A stretch of DNA of 64,000 nucleotides, taken from positions 1,619,763 through 1,683,762 of the forward strand of contig NZ_CP053921.1 of the NCBI RefSeq assembly GCF_013260645.1, written 5' to 3'. Position numbers and translations under genes: made by a program. Below, in pieces: positions 9,210-17,486 of the stretch. Position 1 is the stretch's first letter. Each line of letters begins with the position of its first letter. The DNA is from Erythrobacter mangrovi (GTDB lineage: Bacteria > Pseudomonadota > Alphaproteobacteria > Sphingomonadales > Sphingomonadaceae). The notes beneath the pieces were generated by a model, which was not told the DNA's origin, searched no databases, and saw only the letters and a list, made by a program, of their open reading frames with translations.

Positions 9210-9380
9210 TTAGGCAGCGCCGCCCATTGCGGTGCCAACGTTAGTGAAGGTGGTCGAAAGCGTACCGCCGAGGCTCTGCATGGCGGTGATCGCGGCAACG
9301 GCGATCAGGGCGGCGATCAGGCCGTATTCGATTGCGGTGGCGCCTTCTTCGTTGCGGCGCAGCTTCTTGATGAACTTCAT
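9210..9380 (-). CDS. Flp-type pilin, 56 aa
   Basis: Translation starts MKFIKKLRRNEEGATAIEYG. The basic leader ends at G13, and the mature part begins ATAIEYG with the E/Y pair at +5/+6 that marks Flp/Fap pilins cut by a TadV/CpaA-type prepilin peptidase. A hydrophobic helix (LIAALIAVAAITA) follows, ending in a Gly/Ala tail. A good Shine-Dalgarno (AGGAGA, 7 nt before ATG) supports the start. It is the major subunit type of tight-adherence pili, but none of the tad/cpa assembly genes are in this window, so it is an orphan pilin locus here. Second in a tandem pair. Confidence 0.93.
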   Translation of the reverse strand: MKFIKKLRRNEEGATAIEYGLIAALIAVAAITAMQSLGGTLSTTFTNVGTAMGGAA

Positions 9381-9455
9381 GTTACGTCTCCTGGTTCAGT
9401 CTTCGTTCCCGGCTCTCCCCGAAACCCCGGCTCGAGCGATCTTCGTTTTGTGCTG

Positions 9456-9482
9456 GAGGTGTTGAGAAATTACTAACACCTC
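9456..9482. promoter_or_regulatory. inverted repeat between the two pilin genes
   Basis: An exact 8-bp inverted repeat GAGGTGTT / AACACCTC with an 11-nt AT-richer spacer, lying after pilin gene 2 and about 75 bp before the ATG of pilin gene 1. No T-tract follows on the coding strand, so it may be an operator, an mRNA stabiliser that raises pilin 2 levels, or an attenuator. Confidence 0.5.
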
Positions 9483-9497
9483 GTTGCATCGTCTTCA

Positions 9498-9677
9498 TCA
9501 GGCCCCGGTTGCAGCCGCGATGGTGTTACTTGTATTGGTCCACATCCTGATTGCTTCGGTACTAAAGGCCTGGACGCTCCCGATCATCGCAAGGAAAATG
9601 AGAGCAAGTATCAGCCCATATTCGACGGCTGTCGCCCCGCTGGTGTCGCGTCCCAACTTCTTGAGGAATTTGACCAT
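9498..9677 (-). CDS. Flp-type pilin, 59 aa
   Basis: Starts MVKFLKKLGRDTSGATAVEYG: a basic leader, then processing site G14 followed by ATAVEYG, and a hydrophobic helix (LILALIFLAMIGSV). It closely resembles the pilin at 9210-9380 through residue ~25 but has a different C-terminal third (AFSTEAIRMWTNTSNT...). The pair looks like a tandem duplication that has diverged, possibly major and minor subunits. GAGG lies 9 nt before the ATG. It diverges from the Nudix gene; the region between is AT-rich with TTAAC-like half-sites, though no full CtrA box. Confidence 0.9.
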   Translation of the reverse strand: MVKFLKKLGRDTSGATAVEYGLILALIFLAMIGSVQAFSTEAIRMWTNTSNTIAAATGA

Positions 9678-9768
9678 TTCAGCGTTGCCTCATTCGTCGC
9701 ATTGTCGAAGCTGACATCGACTAGTTACCGGTTTAAAAGTTAAGAAAGTCTTGAAGGGGCGCCGCGAC

Positions 9769-10191
9769 TTGGAAAAAAACCCGACATGGACATGTGTAGT
9801 GGCGCTAGCGCTTTGCGGTGGCGATGGCCGATGGTTGATGCACCGAAGGCCGCAGAACAAGCATCATGGGGGACTGTGGGAGTTCCCCGGCGGAAAAGTG
9901 GAAATCGGGGAAAATCCGTCGCTTGCCTTGGTTAGGGAGATCAAGGAGGAGCTTGGCCTGCAGCTGACTCTAGAGGAGCTCGAACCGGTTGGTTTTGCAC
10001 AAGAGCCGCCAAACGCGACCACCGCGCAGCTTGTCATATTGCTTTACAAGGCGAGTTGGTCCGGTGCGCCCATCGAAGCCCTTGAAGGAGGGGCGATCGG
10101 CTGGTTTTCGCCAGCCGAGCTTGTAGCTATCGACATGCCTCCGCTCGATATTGCACTGGCACGCGGGCTGTTCGAAAAAGCTTTGGATTAG
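9769..10191 (+). CDS. Nudix (MutT-type) (deoxy)nucleoside triphosphate pyrophosphohydrolase
   Basis: A 140-aa hydrolase with the complete Nudix box: GGKVEIGENPSLALVREIKE followed by ELGL (G-x5-E-x7-REUxEExGU). It also has WEFPGGK just before, as in MutT/8-oxo-dGTPases that cleanse oxidised nucleotides. No ATG exists in frame before the conserved core. I chose TTG at 9769 because AAGGGG lies 9 nt upstream; an earlier TTG at 9751 has no Shine-Dalgarno. It is followed immediately by the tRNA-Arg promoter. The exact substrate is inference. Confidence 0.9.
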   Translation: MEKNPTWTCVVALALCGGDGRWLMHRRPQNKHHGGLWEFPGGKVEIGENPSLALVREIKEELGLQLTLEELEPVGFAQEPPNATTAQLVILLYKASWSGAPIEALEGGAIGWFSPAELVAIDMPPLDIALARGLFEKALD

Positions 10192-10194
10192 GGA

Positions 10195-10223
10195 TTGCCA
10201 AGGCAGAGTGGCGCCCCTATGTG
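10195..10223 (+). promoter_or_regulatory. promoter of tRNA-Arg
   Basis: TTGCCA (10195-10200), a 17-bp spacer, TATGTG (10218-10223), placing the start point a few bases before the tRNA at 10236. It matches the spacing seen before the other four tRNA genes in the window. Confidence 0.7.
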
Positions 10224-10235
10224 GCGCCCTCCAGC

Positions 10236-10312
10236 GCACCCGTAGCTCAGCTGGATAGAGCACCAGACTACGAATCTGGGGGTCGGACGTTCGAATCGTT
10301 CCGGGTGCGCCA
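10236..10312 (+). tRNA. tRNA-Arg (ACG)
   Basis: A 77-nt cloverleaf: acceptor GCACCCG pairs with CGGGTGC, D arm GCTCAGCTGGATAGAGC, anticodon stem-loop CAGA-CTACGAA-TCTG giving anticodon ACG (reads CGN after A34 deamination), T arm with GTTCGAATC, and an encoded CCA. A strong hairpin terminator follows directly. Confidence 0.97.
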
Positions 10313-10350
10313 CAAAAGCCCATCTCTCGAAAGAGAGGTGGGCTTTTGTG
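10313..10350. terminator. terminator shared by tRNA-Arg and the convergent zincin gene
   Basis: A 16-bp stem with one G-U pair (CAAAAGCCCATCTCTC / GAGAGGTGGGCTTTTG) closed by a GAAA tetraloop. The A-run in the left arm and T-run in the right arm let it act in both directions. Confidence 0.88.
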
Positions 10351-10359
10351 GTTTCGGCC

Positions 10360-10758
10360 CTAGTCCGCTTCGTCTTCCAGCCAATGCATGTCGTCGTCGC
10401 TGAAGCCGAAATGGTGTCCCGCTTCGTGCACCACCACATGCCTTACGAGATGGGCCATCACCACGCCGGTAGCACGCCATTCTGCGATCAGCGGTTCGCG
10501 GAACAACCAGATGCGTGCCGGCAAACGCCCGCTTTCCCAGATCGAACGATCGGGTAGGGCTTCACCTTCGTAGAGCCCGGTCAGTTCCCAGCGATCGTCG
10601 AGGCCGACCGACTCGAGTTGTTCCTGAGTCGCAAAATCCTCGACGCGCAACACCACCTCACCCAGAGCCGAACGAAATTCTTCGGGCAGGCCAGAGAGGA
10701 CCTCTTCCGCCATCAGCTGCATTTGCGCCCTTGTCGGACCGGTTCGCGCGTCTCTCAT
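10360..10758 (-). CDS. metallopeptidase family protein (small zincin)
   Basis: A 132-aa protein ending just after HEAGHHFGFSDDD (residues 111-123), the HExxHxxGxxD metzincin-like zinc motif of the small bacterial zincin family (formerly DUF1025). Upstream residues form an alpha/beta domain with IWLFREPL, typical of the family. I start at MRDARTG (10758); the frame is open 16 codons further but without family resemblance. No signal peptide, so cytosolic. The natural substrate is unknown for the family. Divergent from folE across about 245 bp. Confidence 0.9.
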   Translation of the reverse strand: MRDARTGPTRAQMQLMAEEVLSGLPEEFRSALGEVVLRVEDFATQEQLESVGLDDRWELTGLYEGEALPDRSIWESGRLPARIWLFREPLIAEWRATGVVMAHLVRHVVVHEAGHHFGFSDDDMHWLEDEAD

Positions 10759-11004
10759 GCTATGAATATGGTGGCTCGCTTCGGAGCGGCAAGCGACCGG
10801 AACCAACGCCGTGCCAGTCTAGTCCAAGGGCCAAATAGCAGAAGGCATGGGCCAGTGCGGCGGGCGAATTGATCGCACGACTGCCTGCTATGCTCTCCCC
10901 ATAAGGCCGAATTGGCTGTTCGAGCTGTTTGCAAATGCCGGGCTTATCCGCAAAGGAAGCCGTCTAGGTTGGACCAGAGATCGAATACGGAGGATCAAAG
11001 GCAA

Positions 11005-11616
11005 GTGAGCAGTCTGGTAGGGCCCGATGAGGATGATCCGCGCGGCAAGCCGCCCGTGCCGGAACATGTCCAGGCGGCGATCCGCACACTGATTGAATGG
11101 ACTGGCGACAACCCAGAGCGCGAGGGGCTGCGCGATACGCCGTCACGCGTCGCGCGCGCGTGGAAGGAATATTGCCTGGGTTACGAAGAAGATCCGGCTT
11201 ACCACCTCAGGCGCGTGTTCGATGAAGTCGGCGGCTATAACGAGATCGTGTTGCTCAAGGACATCCCGTTCCAGTCGCATTGCGAACATCATATGGCACC
11301 GATCATCGGCAAGGCCGCTATTGCCTACTTGCCGAATGACCGGGTTGTGGGAATTTCCAAACTTGCTCGCGTTCTACATGGCTTTGCCCGGCGCCTGCAG
11401 GTGCAGGAACGCCTCACCGCTGAAGTCGCCGATTGCATCTGGGAGAACCTGCAACCGCAGGGTGTTGCGGTGGTAATCGAGGCTTCGCACAGCTGCATGA
11501 CGGCGCGTGGCGTCCGTACGCCGGGTGTGGGCATGATCACGAGCCGGATGATGGGTACCTTCCTGGAAGATCAGCGCAGTCGGAAGGAAGTGCTCAGCTT
11601 GATGGGCTACGGCTGA
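11005..11616 (+). CDS. folE: GTP cyclohydrolase I
   Basis: A 203-aa enzyme converting GTP to 7,8-dihydroneopterin triphosphate, entry to folate synthesis. Hallmarks are REGLRDTPSRVARAW, zinc and active-site SHCEHHMAP, VVGISKLARV, QERLT, and SCMTARGVRTPG with the third zinc ligand. Start: GTG at 11005 preceded by GGAGG 11 nt upstream; the longer frame from 10912 lacks family similarity. The 245-bp region before it, shared with the divergent zincin gene, shows no element I can name. Confidence 0.96.
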   Translation: MSSLVGPDEDDPRGKPPVPEHVQAAIRTLIEWTGDNPEREGLRDTPSRVARAWKEYCLGYEEDPAYHLRRVFDEVGGYNEIVLLKDIPFQSHCEHHMAPIIGKAAIAYLPNDRVVGISKLARVLHGFARRLQVQERLTAEVADCIWENLQPQGVAVVIEASHSCMTARGVRTPGVGMITSRMMGTFLEDQRSRKEVLSLMGYG

Positions 11617-11620
11617 TCGA

Positions 11621-11899
11621 TCAGCGCCCGAATAACCGTTCGATGAGTCCCGGGCGGGTGGTGCGCGGCGCTGTGGCACCTGCCAGACGGAAGAGATAGT
11701 TGCCCAGGAGCACCGCCTGTTCCTTGGTCATGTAATAACGGAAATCGCGCACTTCATTCTTCGTCTTCGGTGTTTTGCGCGAGCTCTGCATGATGAGCAT
11801 GATCCTCTCGCCGGCCGGGTGAGACTCCCAGCCGAGTAGGACGCCGAAGTCGCGCTCCGGGTTCGTTTCGGCTGGTTCAGCGATTGTCTTGCGGGCCAT
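11621..11899 (-). CDS. conserved hypothetical protein, 92 aa
   Basis: A soluble basic protein (MARKTIAEP...GLIERLFGR). The middle contains FGVLLGWESHPAGERIMLIMQ, then a charged stretch KTKNEVRDFRYYMTKEQAVLLGNYLF. I recognise no domain with confidence. Convergent with folE, 4 bp between stops. Its ATG lies only 3 nt after the T-tract of the upstream peroxiredoxin terminator and has no Shine-Dalgarno. It is therefore either leaderless or translated from read-through. An alternative ATG at 11950 would place the terminator hairpin inside the coding region, which I consider less likely. Confidence 0.65.
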   Translation of the reverse strand: MARKTIAEPAETNPERDFGVLLGWESHPAGERIMLIMQSSRKTPKTKNEVRDFRYYMTKEQAVLLGNYLFRLAGATAPRTTRPGLIERLFGR

Positions 11900-11947
11900 G
11901 ACGAAAAAGACTGCGCCCCGCCTTGCGAGTCGCGCAAGGCGGGGCGC
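11900..11947 (-). terminator. intrinsic terminator of the peroxiredoxin gene
   Basis: On the minus strand a perfect 15-bp stem (GCGCCCCGCCTTGCG and complement, arms 11913-11927 and 11933-11947) with a 5-nt loop, followed by AGTCTTTTTCGTC. It lies 29 bp after the peroxiredoxin stop, and its T-tract runs almost into the ATG of the next gene. Confidence 0.88.
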
Positions 11948-11976
11948 CATCTTGTCCGCAAGTGGGACGCTTGGGC

Positions 11977-12456
11977 TCAGAGCTGGCCGAGTAGGTATTC
12001 CGCGCTCGAGACCGAGAAATCGCCCGGCGCTTCCACATTGAGTTCCTTGACTACGCCATCCTCGACGATTGCCGACCAGCGCTGCCCGCGCTTGCCGAGT
12101 CCAAAGCCCGAACCGTCCATCGTCAGGCCGACCGCTTCAGCGAAATCGCCATTGCCATCCGCCAGCATGGTCACCGTATCGGCACCATTGGCAGCCTTCC
12201 AGGCCCCCATCACGAACGCGTCGTTGACTGCCGTCGCGACGATCTCGTCTACACCCTTGGCCTTGAGTTCATTCGCCTTCTCCACGTAGCCCGGGAGATG
12301 CCGAGCCGAGCAGGTCGGGGTGAAGGCACCGGGAACCGAGAAGAGCGCCACGGTTTTGCCCTTGAAGTACTCGCTCGACTGAACCTTTTCCGGCCCGGCC
12401 TCGGTCGCCTTGATCAGCGTTACGTCAGGCAGCTTGTCGCCTACCGAAATCGTCAT
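11977..12456 (-). CDS. peroxiredoxin (Prx5-like, redoxin domain)
   Basis: A 159-aa thiol peroxidase reducing H2O2 and organic peroxides. The peroxidatic cysteine is in PGAFTPTCS (C49), with downstream WKAAN and the RWSAIVEDG strand characteristic of the Prx5/type II subgroup (glutaredoxin- or GSH-coupled in relatives). No resolving-cysteine motif is obvious, consistent with a 1-Cys or thiol-partner mechanism. A single-gene unit: promoter at 12490-12518 and a strong terminator at 11900-11947. Confidence 0.93.
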   Translation of the reverse strand: MTISVGDKLPDVTLIKATEAGPEKVQSSEYFKGKTVALFSVPGAFTPTCSARHLPGYVEKANELKAKGVDEIVATAVNDAFVMGAWKAANGADTVTMLADGNGDFAEAVGLTMDGSGFGLGKRGQRWSAIVEDGVVKELNVEAPGDFSVSSAEYLLGQL

Positions 12457-12489
12457 TGGTTGAATCCTTGTCTGTCCCGTCCGCCTGAG

Positions 12490-12518
12490 GAGTTAGGAGG
12501 AGGAGTGCGCGGTTGCAA
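12490..12518 (-). promoter_or_regulatory. peroxiredoxin promoter candidate
   Basis: On the minus strand TTGCAA, 17 bp, TAACTC. The -10 hexamer is identical to that of tRNA-Leu in this window. The leader to the ATG at 12456 would be about 25 nt. Confidence 0.6.
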
Positions 12519-12541
12519 CACGCCAGTCTGGTTAATTTCGC

Positions 12542-12570
12542 TTTACCTAGGCTCTTTAAAATCAGGTAAA
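12542..12570. promoter_or_regulatory. inverted repeat in divergent intergenic region
   Basis: TTTACCT (12542-12548) and AGGTAAA (12564-12570), 7-bp arms with a 15-bp AT-rich spacer, between the divergent peroxiredoxin and secreted-protein genes. It could be an operator for either; no regulator is nearby. Confidence 0.35.
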
Positions 12571-12632
12571 TTGTCCGGACGCACCTTGGCTTCACGCGGG
12601 CAATGGGGACACGCCGCTGGGGAGGCGGGGAC

Positions 12633-13097
12633 ATGCAGAAATCTGGACACTTGGCAGCTATCGCGGGCGCTGCGGCTGCGTTTTTGATGCCGCTGTCGGC
12701 GCTAGCGACCACGCATAATGAGGCCGAGCAGATACGCAGGCTCGACATCATGCTCATGGTCACATCTCTGAGGTGTCGTACAGGCGGGGATAATTTCCAG
12801 CCGCAATACAACCGCTTCAGTGCCAACCACCTGGCAACGCTCAACAATGCCGCGAGGACGCTTGAGACGGACCTGGTTCGGCAGCATGGCGCACGCGGTG
12901 CCAAGCGGGCCCTCGACAAGATCAGCGTCGGAATCGCCAATGAGTATGGACAGGGCCATCCATGGCTGGGCTGCGGCGAGCTAAAGCAGATCGCTACCGA
13001 GCTTTCGCAATCGAAGAATTCGGCCGACCTGACGCTCGCTGCGAACGAATTGTTGGCTTCCGGGCCACGCATTGGGGGTCGCTTCGCAGCGCGATAG
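12633..13097 (+). CDS. secreted conserved hypothetical protein, 154 aa
   Basis: Begins MQKSGHLAAIAGAAAAF with a signal peptide (cleavage near ALA/TTHN). The mature part carries two cysteines in conserved-looking contexts, VTSLRCRTG and HPWLGCGELK, possibly a disulfide in the periplasm, plus NRFSANHL and a helical middle. GGAGG about 8 nt before ATG supports this start over the ATG ten codons earlier. I recognise the pattern as one common among sphingomonads but cannot name a function. Its terminator is at 13155-13189. Confidence 0.75.
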   Translation: MQKSGHLAAIAGAAAAFLMPLSALATTHNEAEQIRRLDIMLMVTSLRCRTGGDNFQPQYNRFSANHLATLNNAARTLETDLVRQHGARGAKRALDKISVGIANEYGQGHPWLGCGELKQIATELSQSKNSADLTLAANELLASGPRIGGRFAAR

Positions 13098-13114
13098 TCC
13101 GGACCCGGGCGCCA

Positions 13115-13143
13115 GGGTCGTAGGGGGCTGTTGCCCTCGACCC
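13115..13143 (+). promoter_or_regulatory. GC-rich hairpin upstream of ahcY
   Basis: GGGTCG (13115-13120) pairs with CGACCC (13138-13143), enclosing an inner GGGC-TGTT-GCCC hairpin. Flanking CCCGGG segments allow alternative pairings with the downstream terminator side. It may be a 3' end structure of the upstream gene or part of an ahcY control region. TTGCCC-N17-TAGGGG at 13131-13159 overlaps it as a possible ahcY promoter. Confidence 0.4.
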
Positions 13144-13154
13144 GGGGAGGGGCT

Positions 13155-13189
13155 AGGGGCGGCGCCAATCAGCGCCGCCCCTTTCTTTT
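13155..13189 (+). terminator. strong intrinsic terminator before ahcY
   Basis: Stem GGGGCGGCGC / GCGCCGCCCC with CAATCA loop (13156-13181) then TTTCTTTT. It lies 58 bp after the secreted-protein stop and only 37 bp before the ahcY GTG. Confidence 0.88.
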
Positions 13190-13226
13190 GCGGCGTATCG
13201 TTCCCTGCAGTTAGAGGACCCCTAGC

Positions 13227-14636
<1,410 letters not shown>

Positions 14637-14649
14637 GCGTTGATCCTTT

Positions 14650-14685
14650 GCGGGGAACGGCAATGGCTTGCCATTGCATCCCCGC
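14650..14685 (+). promoter_or_regulatory. long hairpin between ahcY and divL
   Basis: Outer stem GCGGGGA / TCCCCGC and inner stem GCAATGG / CCATTGC with a CTTG loop and a small internal bulge. No T-tract follows, so it is not a classical terminator. It could protect the ahcY 3' end or set unequal expression of ahcY and divL. Confidence 0.5.
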
Positions 14686-14709
14686 GCCCGTGGGCATAGC
14701 TGGCGAGTG

Positions 14710-17052
14710 ATGGATTCCTCGCCCGCACTGCTCGCCGTGATCGGCCTGCTGTTCGCCCTGTGGACCGCTGCGGCGGTTTGGGTGATGCTGCGCGCGAGCG
14801 GACGGGAGCAAAAATCGGTCGCCAGTCGCCGCTCGGCGCTGCGGATGGCGCGGATGCTCGAGGAATCGCCCGCCGTGCCTTTGCTGGTGCGTACCGATGG
14901 CAGGATCGAGGCACCCGATCGCCTTGCCCGGTGGCTGGGCCTGCCCAGGGTTCCCGAGTTCCTTAGCGAACTGGGCGATCTGGACGGCAACGGGTTCAGC
15001 GAAGAGCAGGTCGAAGAACTGACCCGCAATGTCCGGCGCACGCAGAAGACGGCCAAGCCGTTCAAGATTTCGCTGACCGTCCCGGGGTCGCGTCGGGCGC
15101 TGGCGCTGCAGGGATCGCTCGCCGATCCGGCAGTCTCTCCCAGCGGAGCCGCGCTGATCTGGGTGTTTGACTATAGCGAAAGCCAATCCGAGCTGAGCAA
15201 CTTGCGCGAGGAAGCTGCGCGCGCGCGCGACGATTTCGGCGCGCTGGTCGGTTTGATCGAAGCGGCACCGATGCCGATGTGGTTCCGCGGCGCCGACATG
15301 AAGTTGCGACTGGTCAACCGGGCCTATGTCGACGCGGTTGGGGCGGAGAGCGCGGATCAGGTCGTGGCGCGGCAAATCGAACTGGTGGAAACCGTCGGCG
15401 GGCGCACGGCGGCGCAGGTGGCACAGCAGGCGGCCGATCGCCGTCAGCCGATCGAACGCATCCTGTCTGCAACGATCCATAACGCGCGGCGCACGGTGCG
15501 CGTGACCGACCTGCCACTCGTCGGCGAAGGGATCGCCGGTTACGCGGTCGATATCGAGGAAATGGAAGAGCAGGCACGCGAGTTCCGCGCCTTCCGCGAA
15601 GCGCAGCGTTCGATGCTAGACCAGCTATCGATCGGGGTTGCGCAGTTCGATGCGCAGCACCGGATGACCTTCGCCAACCAGCCGTTCCATCGCGTGTTTT
15701 CGCTGCCGCCGGGCGTAGTCAACGATCGCACGACATTCGAACAGATGCTGCTCATTGCGCGCGAGGCCGGGCGCATTCCGGAAGTGCGCGACTTCCCGGC
15801 CTGGCGCAACGAACTGGCCCAGTGGTTCCTCCGCGACGAGCCGCATGAAGAGGCTTGGCCGCTGTCCGACAGCACCCACTTGCGTATCATCGCCCAGCCT
15901 TTGCCCGACGGTGGGTTGGTGATGATCGCCGAAGACCGTACCGAGCAGCTCGCGCTCTCGGCAACGCGCGACACCCTGCTGCGGACGCGTACGGCGACCT
16001 TCGACAGTCTGTTCGAAGCGCTGGCGGTGTTCGCCCCGGATGGGCATCTCGAACTGTGGAATCGCGGCTTTGCGGGTGCCTGGGGTGTCGATCCTGAAGT
16101 GCTCGACGGCCATCCCCAGGCGGAGGACCTGCTTGAAGCGATCGCGCAGAACCTGGCGGATCCCAAGGCGATCGCGCAGGTCGGAAACATCATCCGTTCG
16201 GCCACGCTCGATCGCAAGAAGCGCGAAGGGATCATCGAGATGGCCGATGGCCGCACGCTCGACTTCGCGGGCGTGCCGCTGCCGGACGGCAACGGCTTGC
16301 TGACCGTGCTCGACGTCACCGCCTCGCGCCAGGCAGAAGAAGCGTTGCGCGAACGCAACCGTGCGCTGGAAGAGGCCGATGCAGTGATGACCCGCTTCCT
16401 TGCCAACATGAGCTACGAATTCCGCACCCCGCTCACCTCGATCGGCGGCTTTGCCGAGCTCTTGTCGAGCGGCGTTGCGGGCGAATTGAGCCCGCAGGCG
16501 ATGGAATATGTCCAGGCGATCTCGCTCTCGGTCGGCAAACTGACCGAGCAGGTCGAAAACGTGCTCGACCTTTCGCAGAGCGAAGCCGGGCTCATGCCGC
16601 TCCGCAAGGAGGACATCAGCCTGCTGCCCTTCGTGACGCAGATCGTGCGAGCCGAGGAACAGCGGATCGTCGATGCCGGCCTCACGCTCGATCTCAAGGG
16701 TGATTCGGGGAAGACGATCTCGGCCGATCCGCAGCAGCTGCGCCGGGCGATTACGCAACTGCTCGACAATGCCATCAAGGGCACGCCGCGCGGCGGGCGG
16801 ATCATCGTCGATATCGGCAAGGCCCGTGGGGTGACGAAGATCGTCATCGCCGACAATGGCTGCGGGATGAGCCAGCACGAGCTGGCCCGGGCGCTCGAAG
16901 GCATTCGCATGGCCCCTGACGGCAAGGGTATCGAGCGGCGCCAGGGGCTTGGCATTCCGCTCGCCCGCCAACTCATTGAAGCGCATGGCGGCACCTTGGA
17001 AATCCATAGCCGCAAGAACGCCGGGACGACGGCGACCATCCTCCTGCCGTGA
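14710..17052 (+). CDS. divL: DivL-like PAS-domain pseudo-histidine kinase (tyrosine at phospho-acceptor site)
   Basis: A 780-aa membrane-anchored kinase homologue: one N-terminal transmembrane helix (LLAVIGLLFALWTAAAVWVML), several PAS-type domains (about 170-540), a DHp helix and a C-terminal HATPase. At the H-box the sequence is NMSYEFRTPLTS, with Tyr569 where ordinary kinases have His. The ATPase boxes are intact (LLDNAIK, ADNGCGM, GLGIPLARQLIEAHGG). In Caulobacter DivL has the same substitution and acts as a sensor that controls CckA-ChpT-CtrA according to DivK phosphorylation. The genome context (ahcY before, tsaE after) also matches. So this is probably a polarity and cell-cycle regulator rather than a conventional kinase. 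Confidence 0.88.
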   Translation: MDSSPALLAVIGLLFALWTAAAVWVMLRASGREQKSVASRRSALRMARMLEESPAVPLLVRTDGRIEAPDRLARWLGLPRVPEFLSELGDLDGNGFSEEQVEELTRNVRRTQKTAKPFKISLTVPGSRRALALQGSLADPAVSPSGAALIWVFDYSESQSELSNLREEAARARDDFGALVGLIEAAPMPMWFRGADMKLRLVNRAYVDAVGAESADQVVARQIELVETVGGRTAAQVAQQAADRRQPIERILSATIHNARRTVRVTDLPLVGEGIAGYAVDIEEMEEQAREFRAFREAQRSMLDQLSIGVAQFDAQHRMTFANQPFHRVFSLPPGVVNDRTTFEQMLLIAREAGRIPEVRDFPAWRNELAQWFLRDEPHEEAWPLSDSTHLRIIAQPLPDGGLVMIAEDRTEQLALSATRDTLLRTRTATFDSLFEALAVFAPDGHLELWNRGFAGAWGVDPEVLDGHPQAEDLLEAIAQNLADPKAIAQVGNIIRSATLDRKKREGIIEMADGRTLDFAGVPLPDGNGLLTVLDVTASRQAEEALRERNRALEEADAVMTRFLANMSYEFRTPLTSIGGFAELLSSGVAGELSPQAMEYVQAISLSVGKLTEQVENVLDLSQSEAGLMPLRKEDISLLPFVTQIVRAEEQRIVDAGLTLDLKGDSGKTISADPQQLRRAITQLLDNAIKGTPRGGRIIVDIGKARGVTKIVIADNGCGMSQHELARALEGIRMAPDGKGIERRQGLGIPLARQLIEAHGGTLEIHSRKNAGTTATILLP

Positions 17053-17486
17053 GCATCGCTCTGCCAAACCTCGGCGCGATGGAGGCATTTGGCGCGCGGA
17101 TCGCGGCCAAGCTCCTGCCCGGCGATGTGGTCGCCCTCTCGGGCGAGCTCGGAACGGGCAAGACCACGCTTGCCCGGGCGATCATCGCGGCGCTGGGGCA
17201 CATGGGCGAGGTGCCATCGCCGACCTACACCATCGTCGAAACCTACGATGGCCTGCGCCTGCCGCTGGTCCATGCCGATTTCTACCGGCTGGAGCATCCG
17301 TCCGAGGTCGAGGAGCTGGGTCTCGACGACTATCGCGAAGGCGCAGCGCTGCTAGCCGAATGGCCCGACCATGCGGGCGGTTTCGCGCATGAGGCCGGTT
17401 GCCTTTCGATCACGCTCGAAAAAGTGGGGGAGGGCCGCGAAGCCGTTGTAACCCCGGGCGACAATTGGCAAAGCCGCTGGCCATGA
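17049..17486 (+). CDS. tsaE: tRNA threonylcarbamoyladenosine biosynthesis ATPase TsaE
   Basis: A 145-aa P-loop protein: Walker A GELGTGKTT (32-40), then SPTYTIVETY and HADFYRLEHPSEVEELGL, all characteristic. Partner of TsaB/TsaD in making t6A37 of ANN-decoding tRNAs. The GTG start overlaps the divL stop by 4 bp (GTGA) and its own stop overlaps the kinase gene by 4 bp. The C-terminus runs a little past the core domain. Confidence 0.95.
   Translation: MSIALPNLGAMEAFGARIAAKLLPGDVVALSGELGTGKTTLARAIIAALGHMGEVPSPTYTIVETYDGLRLPLVHADFYRLEHPSEVEELGLDDYREGAALLAEWPDHAGGFAHEAGCLSITLEKVGEGREAVVTPGDNWQSRWP

Noticed and set aside
9678..9768. CtrA box (TTAA-N7-TTAA) upstream of pilin 2
   Set aside because: TTAA half-sites occur but with the wrong spacing, so I do not call a CtrA site.
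13098..13226. Known SAM-II, SAM/SAH or SAH riboswitch before ahcY
   Set aside because: Hairpins are present but none of the conserved cores I know of can be found; kept only as a structured leader.
15625..17088. A 487-codon minus-strand frame over divL
   Set aside because: Shadow of divL; ends beyond its 3' border only because of codon bias.
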